Positions 31,163-42,991 of a DNA stretch of 64,000 nucleotides are shown piece after piece (within the stretch, counting starts at the first letter, position 1; each line of letters begins with the position of its first letter). Made by a program: the position numbers and the translations under genes. The notes under the pieces were generated by a model. It ran no database searches and was not told the DNA's origin. It saw only the letters and a list, made by a program, of their open reading frames with translations. The stretch is taken from assembly GCF_963678635.1 (NCBI RefSeq), contig NC_087071.1:10861088-10925087 (forward strand). Direction: 5' to 3'. This DNA is from Symsagittifera roscoffensis (taxonomy: Eukaryota > Xenacoelomorpha > Acoela > Convolutidae).

Positions 31163-32177
31163 CTATTTGCAGAACAGGTTCTTAAAATCAGCTCTGAATT
31201 TTTTTCCGAAGACCATATACGAAAAGAAGTTTCCAACATTTATCATCGAAGTAACTATGGAATTAACTTTGTCACGAAAATTAAATAATGCTAGGTCATA
31301 CGCAGTACTGAACTCAGAGCCATAATTAAACCTGTAAAGAGTTGTAGCAGTTATGCTAAAAATACAGAACAACACACATACAGCAATCATTTGTCTTGTT
31401 ATTTCGGCATCAAGTTTATCCCTGGGTGATAAACTTGTCTGGGCGCCTTCCCCGTGAACTACTCGATTTCTGCGGTTCAATCGAAGTTTGATAATTGTGG
31501 TTAAAGTACACACTATAACAGTCAAAATCGGAATGATCGCAATAACAACAACTGTAATCGGTAGTCGAACTTCGAAGTAGATAAATCGGCTTATGATATC
31601 AAATCTGGAAACGCGACATTCATCTCTGTTTCTGTCCAAATCAAACACAAAAAGAACTGGAGACAACAAGAACGCTACAGAAACGTACACAAAAATTGTC
31701 GCAATGATGCAGATTTTTGGTTTTCCAATTTCCTTGTACTTAAATGGAAAAAGCACCGCTAAACACTTGTCGACAGAAAAAAGAGCCGTTATCCAAATTG
31801 CGGCAGCGGTAGTCATATTTGACAAATAATTGAAAACTGCGCAGGTAACACCATTTAAACGAGACAAAGTGAACCCTAAAAGAGGAATCAACTCCTCCAC
31901 TATTCCATCAAATATTATACTCTGGAAATCAGCCACCGCCAAACTGAACATGAAAGCGGCTCCAGAGGAAATTTTTTTCCATTTTGATATAATCAACATG
32001 ATGAAAATATTCCCGACACAGCCAAATACAGACAAGACTGCATTTAGTATTTCCAGCGAGAAAGTTACTTGAGCTGTTTTTGGGTATAACAACTTCCATG
32101 AAAGGCCCTCTGCGGATTTGGTTTCGTAGTCGTAAGTCTGAAACAAACAAATTGAGAAACTGCATAGTAATTACCAT
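31163..32177 (-). CDS. Rhodopsin-family (class A) GPCR, probable neuropeptide-type receptor
   Basis: The exon open to 31163 encodes a complete seven-helix receptor. Numbered from the non-ATG codon at 32146, helices start near 32, 63, 101, 144, 195, 250 and 294. Features are GCVGN in TM1, LAVAD in TM2, TM3 Cys102 paired with Cys177 in loop 2, and three N-terminal acidic residues. Two family hallmarks are altered: DRY after TM3 is DKC (126-128), and NPxxY in TM7 is NVGNFFSY, followed by the GKKFR start of helix 8 seen in many FMRFamide-type receptors. There is no in-frame ATG before TM1. A splice acceptor TTTGTTTCAG ends at 32138, and an ATG at 32177-32175 is followed at once by GTAATT, so an ATG-only coding start with a 37-nt intron gives MTYDYETK. 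The ligand is unknown. It is the only clear host gene here. Confidence 0.75.
32138..32174 (-). other. Predicted 37-nt intron directly after the GPCR start codon
   Basis: GTAATT...TTTGTTTGTTTCAG on the minus strand, with a pyrimidine-rich acceptor. Its length is not a multiple of three, so only splicing links the ATG to the receptor frame. A longer intron to a more distant exon cannot be excluded. Confidence 0.5.
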
Positions 32178-32207
32178 TAAAGAAAAAATTAAATATCTTT
32201 CGCACAA

Positions 32208-33639
32208 AAAATTTTGAGCATTATTAGTCGCACTAATTAATCAACGAAGTAGAAAAAAAGTGGGCTGAAATTTAATTTCTTAGAACAACTTAATAATGGT
32301 TTTACTGCAGCATACCTAATGTCATAATCAGAATGAATAACGCTCAGCACTTTTTACGAGGCCCGACAAGCACTGGATAGGCGTACATTTTGGTGACTAT
32401 GGGTCACTCTAGAAATGCAGAGACAGGCCCGCACTGGAGTTCCATGGATAATAAGCGATTATATTGTCATTTTATAGTCAGTCTCTATAAAATTACAAAA
32501 ATAATCGATTTTAATCCATCATAATAATCGGTCGTGAGTAACGCAGAATTAGTGCAAAATTGTAAAATGTTTTCAATTAAAAAGCTCCGTAATTTCCGCG
32601 CAAAAATATTTTGAACGTAAATTTTTTCGGCACAATAATTCTGTCGCCGATTTCGGAACAAAAAATTTGTGCTGTTTGTTTCGATTCCGCAAACGAAGCG
32701 TATTCCGAAAAACGTAGGCGGACTCCGCATTATTGAATATTGAACGTTTGAAATATTGATCTAAGTTGGTTACGCAAACTTTAGGCTGATTCCGCATATT
32801 TGCAGTTTTTCGTAATTAAGATAAATTTGTTTTCTGGTTCCTCAAACTGTTACGAAATCCTCACTTTTTATTTCAAAAGCTTTCCCACACAATGCTAAAC
32901 CAAGTACGAAGTGATGTTATTAGCGCTCATTAACTTGCTCCGTACAAATATCTCGCGCGTTGAGTACTCCCACGTTAATTGCCCCTACTTAGACATACTG
33001 AAAACATTTAAACGCACGTCTTGTTAGAAAATTGGAATTGGTCTAAAGAAAAAAACACCAAGAGCATGTAGTTTTGGTCACTTTCAAATTTCGGATCAAG
33101 AAGTATTCATTTTATCTGAGTTATTTACAATTAAAGCAACAAAAAATTTTCACGTTGACTAACGTAGCTCAGGGCAGCAAAAATTTTTCATGTTTTTTTA
33201 ATTGTTCCCTCTTAGTAGAAGAATGTGAGGGAATTTTAGTGCTCTGGATGTTTGTAATTTTTTAGAAAGTTTTGATTTTTATCTATCAATTTTTAAAGGA
33301 ACTTGTTTCAACCATTCGAAAAGTATTGTTGACTTGAGCTCAGAAATGAAACAATATTTTTTACTTGTGATTTTTTTGATAATTATAAAAAAAATTGAAT
33401 TATTTTTCTATATTTGCTTCTAAGCCAACGCATACTTTTTGATTCCTGATTTTTTCCGTATTTTTCATAGTTTGTTGCAAACAATCGCAATGAGATTATC
33501 TCAAATATTTTTGATTTAGCAATAAGATGTCGATAAATACATTAGAAAGGTGGCTTTCATGACTTATTTCCCTTACCCAGGGGATTGTCTGTGCAAGATT
33601 TGAAAATATTTTTTTCTTACATAAGTTGATTATCAGATC
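32208..33639. other. AT-rich intergenic DNA upstream of the GPCR
   Basis: No gene. Around 32455-32530 it contains the AATCGATTTTAATCCATCATAATAATCGG-type motif also found near 5.2-5.5 kb. The short frames here are Phe/Lys/Asn-rich and not credible. Confidence 0.5.
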
Positions 33640-34735
33640 TGAAATTCTTTGTTTCGGATCTTGAAAAGATTTTACAAATTTCAGATCTGAAATTTGGATC
33701 TGAAATGGAAAATTCAAATCTGAAATAACCTTGAAAAACAAAATTTCAGATCTGTTAAACTAAAATTTATGCTTTTCGAGTTCTTATTTTTTTATGTTTC
33801 TGCAAAAAATTTGTTTAGTTTAACTAGAGTTCAGAAAAACTTCTGATTATTGTCACAAATGGTTTTTGAACTAAATTTCTTGTTCAACTGTGTTATGAAG
33901 TTTTCAAAAACTGTTGGAAGAGCTGTAAACTTTTTGATTTTCAAGCGATACTTATGCTTCTCCAATGCTTACCTCATGCTTGGGGAAGCACACTTCGGCA
34001 GTCTCCAACATGAGACTTAGCTGAGTACCTGCTAGTAGCTAGGAGAAGCTTAAAAAATCAAAATTAGCAAAAATTGTGGCCGAATCATTGATTTTTTAGA
34101 TCTGAAATAACCAAGAAAAACTGAAATTCAGATATGAAATTAGATCTGAAATAGGTGTTTTCAGATCTGACACAACGAAGAAAAAGAAAATTTCGAACCT
34201 GAAATTAGATTTGAGAAAGCTTTTGATAAATAATAATTTATGCAGTTCGAGCAAAAAATGTAGTTTTTATTTTCTGATGTTTTTGCAATACACAAATATG
34301 TTTAGATGAACTAGAGGTCAGAAAAACCTCCAAATATTGTCACAAACAGTTTTTTTTGAACAAAATTTTTTGTTAAATGTTAAAAAGTATTCAAAAACTG
34401 TTAGAAGACTTGTATTTTTTTTTAATTTTCATGCGCTACATATGCGTTTCCACTGTTTACCTCATGCTTGGGGAAACATACTTCGGCAGTCTTCAACTTG
34501 AGACTTAGCTGAGTACCTGCTAGTAGCTAGCAGAACCTTAAAAAATCAAAAAACAGCAAAAATTGTGAAAAATCAAGAAAAACTAAAGTTCAGATCTGAA
34601 ATTAGATCTGAAGTAGATTCAAATCTGAAATAACCAAGAAAAAGACCATTTCAGACCTGAAGTTAGATCTGAAAAAAGCAATTCTTAAAGTATCCAAGCG
34701 TTATTTGAACATTTCTCAACCTATTTCAGATCTGT
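33640..34735. repeat. Diverged tandem duplication of about 488 bp, bordered by AGATCTGAAA motifs
   Basis: The core ACCTCATGCTTGGGGAA...TTCGGCAGTCT...GAGACTTAGCTGAGTACC occurs at 33971 and again at 34459. The sequence around it (CTAGAGNTCAGAAAAAC, TATTGTCACAAA) matches in the same order. CAGATCTGAAAT or its variants are repeated more than ten times at the edges and between the copies. Confidence 0.75.
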
Positions 34736-37700
34736 TTTAGAAATTTTATTGGGTACGATAATCCAGATATCTAATAAAAGAAAAAAAAAATTGTATTTGT
34801 GTCGTTATACCGAATTCACGCTAAATAATAATTGCGCGAACTTACAAGTTTAATAACTTTGTGCGTATGATTACGAAATTACAATTAGTTGTTCTTTAAC
34901 CGAGCAAATTTCCCATTAAAATAATCAAAATGGCTGAACAGAGGCGTTAAAAATAGGAACTTAAGCCTTATCTTTGATCCTTTAGTATCAGAAAAAATAC
35001 TAAACAATTTATTTTACAGATGGTATCAAAAACAACTCCGATTACTTGAATAATAAAGAGATTTTAAAATAGTTTTCTGTCTGTGTACTGGCTGTAGATG
35101 TCGCAAAGGAACTCAGTCAGTCTGGAAAAACTCAAAAAAGAGACACAAAAAAAACTCAAATGTTACATCCCAAAATTGTGTTGCAAAAATAAAGCGTGGA
35201 CCTCAATCCCAGCTTCTAATGAGGCGTTATGATGTTTAAGCATTAAATAAAGTCTGCAGAAACAGAACTAAGTCTTCAGAATTTGAACTCACATTAAACA
35301 AGTTGAGAAATTAAGCCCATTGCGTAGTTGGCTTTATGTAGCAAATGGGCTTCACATTATCCGTTTTTTTTTTTGAAGTTTCAAACGTTTTTTTTTTTCA
35401 GAAGTTTTTTTGAAGCTTCGAAAGCTTTAAATACTTACTTGATTTTTCAGCTCCATTTTTCAGTAGTTTTTGCGATGAATTATTTGAATAACGCAGAATC
35501 AAAACTGTTTAGAAAACAAAAGAAATCGTCTTCGAAAAAATTTTTTGTTTGTACGGCAAATATTTTGATTTCAACAATATGAAAGTTCATAAAATTGAAG
35601 AGTATTTTGCCCTAGTTTAATCAAGTTTGAAGATGTTAATAATACTCAAAGAGAGAAATAATCCTTATAACAAACTAAGTAAGCTTCGGTAAATGAAATT
35701 GCGTCATGTAAATTTGCTCGTCTTAAAAACTCCCCTTTCAATAACACTCAAAACTTTCCACATTAATAAGCGGGAAGAAATTCAATAAGTTTCGAAATCG
35801 AATCTTTATATTTAATAAAATTTAAGAACTTTTGCTGACGTCTTTTGACATCCTTCAGCTCAAATAAATATTGAGAACATATTTGCTAATCATTAGCTTT
35901 GCTTTTGACGAGTTTCCTTTGGGATATTTTCAAATTTCTGAATTTTTTTTTTTCATTTTAAATTGCCCATCTTGACAAAGTTTCAAAATACAGTAAAAAT
36001 ACAATTTTTTAGAATGACAAATATCTATAACGATCAAATTGGCTTTTGCAAAGTTTTCGAGTCAAATCATCAGTGTTGAAAAACAACATCGAACTCTAAC
36101 TTAATGGTCAAAACCGCAGGTCGACAAAACATGCTTATCGTACAGTTCCATGCAATTTTAATGACTGAAAAAAGCATACGAAAAGAGTTAACTAAACATT
36201 TTTTTTTCTATTTTATGAAATTTCTAAATAAGCTTTTTCTAAAATTGAAATTAAAAGCTTTTCAGCAGTCTTCTTTTCTTCAAAAATGTATCAAAAAGGC
36301 ATGAGAAGCAAATTTTATACTATAAAATAGAATATATTGGTAGGCATTTTTTTCATATCATGAAACTGTATCAGCCAGCCAGCTCAAAAGTGTGATGACA
36401 CTATTGCAACAGAAGTTTGCTTCGCATTTATCAAGTTTTCTAACTGAGTCTGTTTGAAAGTCGGAAAAACCATCGATTGTTTTTAGCAAAAATAGTATTT
36501 TAACTACCACATGCAGTTCAAGAAGCAAAGTGTACTTTTTAACTTCTTGGCCAAAAAGCCAGAAGCATTTATTTCTTCTTGGTCAAAAATCAATTGTTGT
36601 AAATTCAATTTTTCAATTATAATCATTGGCCTCACAAAAGTGTATAACAAAAAGTGAAATTGAAAATGGAACTTTGAAAAGAAATTTTGTCGCTATTTGT
36701 AGAAAACTACTTCTACTTTTCTAGAATTTGAATGCTTTTGAAATATTTGATTGCACGTGACACTTTTTAAAAAAAATTTTTACTTTATCTTAATCTAATT
36801 GGTTAGGAGGATTTTCCGATTTTCCATGCAAAAAGCTTGGTTTGAATTGTTGCAATTGGCACAGTACATCTGGCCTCATTTCACAGTTGCAAAACAAAAT
36901 AGAGAAAAAAGGGCGTTGAGGTTGTTCCTGAACATAAAACCTAGACCCTGGCCTTTCCTAGAAGGAACTGTGCTGACATCGGTGTGATTTTTGCACGTGC
37001 TTCATTTTGTTTTTGTGATTGTTATGGTTATAAGTTAAGTTTTTGCTCAATTGCTTCAACTTATTTATACCTTTACTTGATTATCAGTCTTCTCGACCCA
37101 TGCCATCACCTCCTCTGCAATACGTAACGGTGGCCCTCACACCATATTTTAGGCAAGCGGAGGTCTGCTGGGCTGAGGGGAAGGCAGGGATAGGAACGGA
37201 GGGGCAATATCGAAACCGGATATATGTCAGGGCCGGTGACTGTTGATGGTATGTTTTTATCATTTTTTGGTCATGCTAGAAGAAGGTCTACAACGACTTG
37301 AGTTTCGGCCTGTAGTTTAAATCGCAGTCGGATGATGATAGCGCATTATATACACAATCGTTTAACATTAGTATCAGAAACTTTTCTTTGTCAGATGCTC
37401 CGAATATGTCACCTTGACGTAAATTGCTTAATTACATACCCGTGAGTTTACATGCTGATTGTATGTGGCTGGAATCAATTGTTTAAAAATTTTTGAAGTC
37501 CTCGATGAAGTGTTTGAGAAAGTGTGCATTGGAAACTAATTTTAATTCACGTTTTTTCGGGTGCTGAAGGAAGTTTGTTCGTTTAAAAAATGGCAGATTG
37601 TTTTGCCTTCGCTGTGAACACTTGCAATGAATTCATTGCTATTAAGGCAGCAATGCTCATGTTAGCACTTCTTCATCAGAAAACTCCCAGAAAGAGCAAA

Positions 37701-37951
37701 GTCGAAGAGCATATTCTTCATCTCAATTTGAAAAGGACTTTAAAATAATGGTGATTTGATAGAACTTCTAAGGTAAAGCACAGCTGTTCAAAGTAGACTA
37801 CGTTATGAGAAACAAATGTCCTGAAGAGAATCATGCTCCTACGCTTGCTAAGCTATTGATGAAACGAAATTTTAAATGTGCTATGCAATGGCTCGAAAGG
37901 GGAGAGAGCAGTTGTTTTGAAAATAGACGATCTGGCACCAATCAAGCACCA
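34736..37951. other. AT-rich intergenic DNA with no recognised gene
   Basis: Several short frames (for example 35328-35582 and 36104-36304 plus) are low-complexity and unsupported. At 37085-37250 there is a short GC-richer patch with no recognisable product. Base composition rises sharply in GC at about 37950. Confidence 0.5.
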
Positions 37952-38853
37952 TCAAGCACCAAGCCAACCGTACTTGCAGGTCAGTTCTTGTACACGGATA
38001 AGCGCAAGCATTATCTCATCAAAATAACTTTCGAGGGCCGCCCTCCAAGAGATTTCCAGTAGCTTTTCCAGCCCGATTTCGTTCGCCTTTGAGGACATTA
38101 CCGTGCCATATTGTTTCCTATTTAAGTTAGAAGTCTCCGTCAGCTCTATCAGATACTCCTGCATGGCTTGCTTCTCGCTCCAAGCCATCAGGTGCCCTCT
38201 CGCAGAGTTCCTCGCCTTCAACATCTCCACAAAACCTCCTGCGGGATCTCCCATGTGGACCGATTCCGGCACAGTGATTCGACTGTACTCGACCAAGTCA
38301 AGTTGTCCCTCCAATTTCATCCTGGCCACGTATATTCGCGAGGGCCTGTAGTCATCGAGTCCTCCAGATCCACACTGACTGATGACCTCCATTTCTAGCT
38401 TAGTATCCACTAGAGTCCGTGCATTCTTTCTCGATTTCGTGGCTGTTATGGTCAGACCGGCCAATAGCATAGGGGTTATCAGGTTCTCTTTTTCTCCCCA
38501 GCAAGCATCGCACCATCTCCTTGCCGACTTTCGCTTGATTGAGCTACTCCTGCCAAGGAGGCCACCACTGTGCTGGCTTTTGACCTCACCACTTTCTGGT
38601 TCATGGCTCTGCCTCCGGTCTTTCCTTTCAACCGCTTCAACCCTTTCTTAGCTCGTCTGACGGGTAACTTTCTCGTGATCTGCTGATCATCGGCACTGTC
38701 TTCTGTAACTGAATCGGTCAGAACATCAGACTCTACAGAGTTCATCAACTTGTCTAGAACCTCGCGCATGATGGGTTGGTTTAATCCCACCTTCATCATG
38801 GACTGCGTCTCGTAACTGCGTATCTCTCTCACTCCTCTTCCGATGAGGATCAA
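37952..38853 (-). pseudogene. Unknown ORFs at the 3' end of the Gypsy-2 block
   Basis: Two frames: 38479-38853 (124 codons; basic middle RRAKKGLKRLKGKTGGR) and 37952-38470 (172 codons; mixed, helical, with LEMEVISQCGSGGLDDYRPS and EYLIELTETSNLNRKQYG). They adjoin with a frame change and look like pieces of one protein of about 300 aa that may also be continuous with the large ORF upstream, because the 38850 stop and 38853 start overlap. No domain is recognised. Confidence 0.4.
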
Positions 38854-40276
38854 TCACGCCTTCCGCAATCACGGGAGATGTGAGTCCATACAACATCCAC
38901 CTTATCGGTGGATATCGCGGACATTGGTCCGGCAACGGCCTGAACCCAGAAAGCTACGTTTGCTGGTTCTCTCACGTGTGCGTAGGCTTCCCGCCAAATT
39001 GGGACTAGCATTGCCTCCCCTGTATCCTTCACCACAGGTCTCAGGTTCCAAAGCTTCGGGTTGAACTGAACGTGGGAAAGATCTTCGCGGCCCATTCGGC
39101 ACTTAAAGTTGTTGTTGAAGTCCATCAACACCCAACCCGGCTCCGCTATTCTTCCAAATAGCCTATTGTCGCTGGCTAACCCTCTCAGCTCCTTCTGCTC
39201 CGCCCAATTCAGCACGGAGCAATCCACTACCGAAACTAGGTTGACGTACAACACCGAGTTCCTGTATGCCTTCACCTGCACATCCGGGAACGCAAATGAC
39301 ATCACGGGTCCATACACCACCGTGCCGAACTCCCGTATTCCATGAATCAGAGCCAGCGGGTCAATCCGCATCATGACAGCCAGATCCGTCAGCAAGGGCA
39401 TGCCACAGTATTGTTTGCATTCTTCCGCAAACGTTGCCACTTTATTCTCTCCTGTGATGCTCCTGTTCTGTTGCAGGAGATATTGGAGCAAGATGATCCT
39501 CCAGTCCTTCATCTGCTTGAGCGAGGCGGTTTCCAACTGCGCGTTGAATTCACGACTCGTACCCTGAAGTTGTTCTGGGTATCGTAACAACACAAGCAGA
39601 TCGCCCAACCGACCATACGTCATAGCAACCAGGGTGAGGAGCCCATCCAATCTCAGGTCTGCCAAAGCTTGGGTGAAGAGATTCACAGGTCCTTTTACAA
39701 AATTCTCGTGACCAAATGTCACATAAAAGGCCAATATCAAGCCAATTGACAATTTCCGGATGTCCTTGACGAAGCTCGCGATCAGGCTCCTGGGTGCCCT
39801 CGGGTAACATGTTGACAAGAAGGATGGCGTCCATCCCACTCCCATTCCACACAAGACGGCGTCTGATTGTTCATATTGTGCCCTCGTGGCTAGAATGTCA
39901 GCTTGGAACTTATCCAATGACATCGTGTTCATGTCCTGCATCAACTGCAACATCATGCCCCCGGCTAACTCCCTCTCATTGAGCAAGTTTTCTCGAACGC
40001 ATCTTGCCCTAAGGTACACAATCTCGGTGACAAGTACAACCATGCGTTGGTGTGTGGCTTCGTACGCAAAGCCAACGCCATGAGATCTTCTTCTGCCGAT
40101 GTCATGTTTTTACTAACCGTCCTCCCCTGCTCATCCTCTGCGTGATCCATTTGTCTGAACCAGAGATCATCAGCCACCTGTCGTACTAACAAATGGTCAT
40201 CATCTACCCCTGGCTGCAATTTCAATAATCTGGCGCAGTTGGACAGCTCCAACCCCATGACTTCATCCAGCACCAA
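38850..40276 (-). pseudogene. Large unknown, mostly helical protein (two frames)
   Basis: 40276-39965 (103 codons) and 40043-38850 (397 codons) overlap in different frames and appear to be one protein broken by a 1-nt shift near 40040. The long part is rich in amphipathic helix (LALIHGIREFGTVVYGPV, LSIGLILAFYVTFG) without a signal peptide or a clear transmembrane anchor, and ends in Trp/Val-rich strands. Composition resembles a structural protein more than an enzyme. It is not recognised as gag, env or any host family. Confidence 0.4.
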
Positions 40277-40303
40277 CCGAGTTGTGCTACAATCCTTCAG
40301 CCC

Positions 40304-41290
40304 CTAAATGGCATTACAAATGTCAACCCAAATGGCAGGAAGCTCAGATCTGGATGGGTAGTAATTGTTGGGGTCTATCGTCCTGTTTGGTGCTGGTCTT
40401 TTTACGCTGAATCGTCCCTCTGCTATCGTTGTGACCATCGTGTACACAAACTGGAGGGGTTCTGGCAATGCGGCGTACCCTGGTGATAACACAAAGACAA
40501 CCTTCACTACGTTTTGAGTGAAGCGCTGTTTTACTGATGCTTCTATCTCAGCCATAGCCGAATGCAATGTCATTATCGCTTCTCCCATGACCTCATTGTT
40601 CGGGATCGACCCATCCGTCAGACGAGACAACAACCCTCTACTCTGCAGGTGATCATTCGAGCCTGCAACCACTATCACCTGGTTCCATGCTGACTACTCT
40701 TCGCACACTTATCATCATGCCTGCTGATTGTCCCCGGTCCAACTGAGGCGCCGTCAAGAAAATCACATCACATCACGTCAAGAAAGAGGGAACGGGGTGT
40801 GTGGAGATAATCTGAACTGGCCACTATCAGGTATTTGGCAGCCTTCATATCCAGGTGATCATAAGCGGCAAACAGGCTGTCGCCAACTGATGCCATTAGT
40901 CCTGCATATCTCCTGTCGTCTCCTTCCACCGAGGTCACTCGGGGATAGTCCCTTGAATATTCACCAGGCACCTGGCCGGGTGGTTTAGCAAACTGTCTGT
41001 ACATCTTGTGATGCTTGTTACTGGGCTTATTCTCTGCCAGAAACTTACCCTTCCTAGCAGGCGGTGTCAGCTCTCTGGCTCTACGACGGGCGTCCGTGAG
41101 AGATCGGGAATTTAAGGGTCCAAAGGGTATTGTCCTCAGGCAATCCGTTGAGATCCACGTATCTGAGCGTAGTCGCACAGCTGAACTGTCCTTGTCCCGC
41201 TAACAGCCAATCCACGCCCGGTATCCGATACAATCGTGACACTCCCGAGACGTCAATGTATTCATGTTCAACTTCGCCGACATGTCCGTC
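40304..41290 (-). pseudogene. SGNH/GDSL-hydrolase-like region, broken
   Basis: Pieces lie in three frames. A short segment at about 41280-41090 (LYRIPGVDWLLAGQGQFSC and onward) is the most protein-like frame there. 41178-40768 contains ASVGDSLFAAY (GDS at about 40884-40876). 40678-40304 begins VVAGSNDHLQS, a G-x-N-D motif, followed by helix and strand with FVLSPGYAALPEP. Block I GDS and block III GxND in this order and spacing are what SGNH hydrolases show; the D-x-x-H block was not identified. These enzymes cleave esters. The family call rests on two motifs only, and the gene is not translatable as it stands. Confidence 0.35.
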
Positions 41291-41478
41291 TTATACTGTC
41301 CACAAGTGCCTGGATCTGGATGGTTCCAAAGCAGCATACTGTTTGGTTCAACTCCCTCCGTCGGCACGGCGCTCGTCGATTGTCCTGTTGTCGAAGCAGG
41401 ACTTGCTGTCGCCGGCGTGTCACTCCTCCTAGACACGGTCTGGGAGCTAACCCGGTTCTGATCAACCGATCTGCCAAG

Positions 41479-42567
41479 TCAGCTCTCTAACGGTTGATTC
41501 CTGGGAGGAGGGGCAGTCCTCAACCTCGCTCTCACATCTGAGCTCGGAGCGACGGGATTAGCTGCACCCGTTTCCCTTGCCAGGGGCCCGAGGCGATTGG
41601 CGAGTGATTCTGGCACGTTGTCCCTCACTCTGTCTCCTCCAGTCGAACTGGTCGGAGCCAGTGAGCTGGTTGTCCTTAACTCTTGCTCTATTTCCCTCAA
41701 CATCGTCTGGAACACATCATTTATCCAGAGCCTACCTTGAAACTGGGGAGCAAAATAGGTGTCAGAGGGATCTGGTATCGTATTTCTCGGGTTGGAAGTA
41801 GACTGTGATGTCTGCTGAGGAGCCTCGGGCTCTCTCGGTGCGCACAACTCCTGTGCCCTCGTCCCGGGACGAGTGTCCCTCGAAGCCAGAACCTCCGGTG
41901 ACACTTGGCACACCTTCGCCATATATAGTTCCTTCAGATGCCTTATCTCCTCTTCCTTGTAGGCTATTTGCAGGTCTTCAAATTTCTTCTTCCATTCGTC
42001 CCTTTCCCGAGATATCGTCCTGTATTCATGCACCTTGGCACACAGCTCGTTCTGATCCCTTTCTTTCTTCTCAAAGGTCTCGATCGTCTCCGAGGTCTGT
42101 ATCTCGATCTTGCTCACCCTCACTCTCTTGAGAGGAGGAGCAGCTGTTGGAGAGTCTACTGAGTGTAACGGGCCCGACCCATCACGTAGTCTTTTAGCTC
42201 CGATGAGCGGCTGCGCAGGCTGAACAGGCAGAGGCATCTCACCTAGCCGGTGATCCCTCTGCTCGCATAGTCCTGGCTGACGAGCCAAGTCGTGTCCAGA
42301 CATCTCTCCTTGGCGCCATCTCATCAATCGATTTCGCCCCCTCTCGGCGGTCCCGGACTCGCCGAAGGCCAGCATCAACACCACTTCTGTAGGGCGATTC
42401 CCACGTCGACCCTCTCGCCCTAACGCATTGAGGAGCGCGACCACAAACATCGCCAGCCCCGGGTCTTCTCGTGTAAAGTCACAATCAATCAGCCGCTGAT
42501 AGATCTCGTCTAGAGTCGCTCCTAGACTCGCTGAGAGGAATTCCATTAATTCATTCGTGTCACCCAT
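41479..42567 (-). CDS. 362-aa protein with central coiled coil, function unknown
   Basis: An intact ORF from the ATG at 42567. Residues 1-85 form a small helical domain (MEFLSASLGATLDEIYQRLI...EVVLMLAFGE). 90-150 is Pro/Arg-rich and disordered. 150-225 is a charged coiled coil (EKKERDQNELCAKVHEYRTI region). The rest is Ser/Thr/Pro-rich with a short ordered stretch near residue 280 (RLWINDVFQTMLREIEQEL). After the TGA the same frame continues through a TAG (41202-41200) to 40768. The helical domain, linker and oligomerising coil layout recalls viral phosphoproteins or gag-like assembly proteins, but there is no sequence support for either. Confidence 0.5.
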   Translation of the reverse strand: MGDTNELMEFLSASLGATLDEIYQRLIDCDFTREDPGLAMFVVALLNALGREGRRGNRPTEVVLMLAFGESGTAERGRNRLMRWRQGEMSGHDLARQPGLCEQRDHRLGEMPLPVQPAQPLIGAKRLRDGSGPLHSVDSPTAAPPLKRVRVSKIEIQTSETIETFEKKERDQNELCAKVHEYRTISRERDEWKKKFEDLQIAYKEEEIRHLKELYMAKVCQVSPEVLASRDTRPGTRAQELCAPREPEAPQQTSQSTSNPRNTIPDPSDTYFAPQFQGRLWINDVFQTMLREIEQELRTTSSLAPTSSTGGDRVRDNVPESLANRLGPLARETGAANPVAPSSDVRARLRTAPPPRNQPLES

Positions 42568-42991
42568 TTCTATCGTGTTGATTCCGTTGATTCTCGTGTC
42601 GTGAAGCTTCTTCTGGTTCGTTCAATTCGTTTGATTTGATACACAAAATTTGATCAATGAAGATCTAAAAAACAAGTCACGACTTAAAACGGTCATTTTT
42701 CCAGGCTGTAACGTCATTCAGATCTTTAAAACTCTCCATTGATATTCTCTTTTCGTTCCTGAATTGAAAGTTAGCACCAAGGTGGATCATCCACCTGCGG
42801 CTTTGTCAAGGTAGCACAAATGAGCGCTGTCACCTCCCTACCTGGAGTATTCCAGCTCTTTTATGACATAAAACATAAAACATATCATAACAGTAACATA
42901 ACACATAAACATCACATATCTATGCTATCACATATAAAGACAATCTCTAATAGCTAAGCTAAAACTTAATCCTAATTCTTATCAAGTAAAC
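42568..42991. other. Non-coding gap between the macrodomain ORF and the coiled-coil ORF
   Basis: AT-rich stretch with direct ATAAAACAT-type repeats (about 42865-42915) and a perfect palindrome AGGTGGATCATCCACCT at 42780-42796. It might be a promoter or leader for the 362-aa ORF. Confidence 0.45.

Noticed and set aside
35328-38062. Short plus-strand ORFs in the AT-rich region
   Set aside because: Low complexity or fewer than 90 codons, no domain, no start or splice context.
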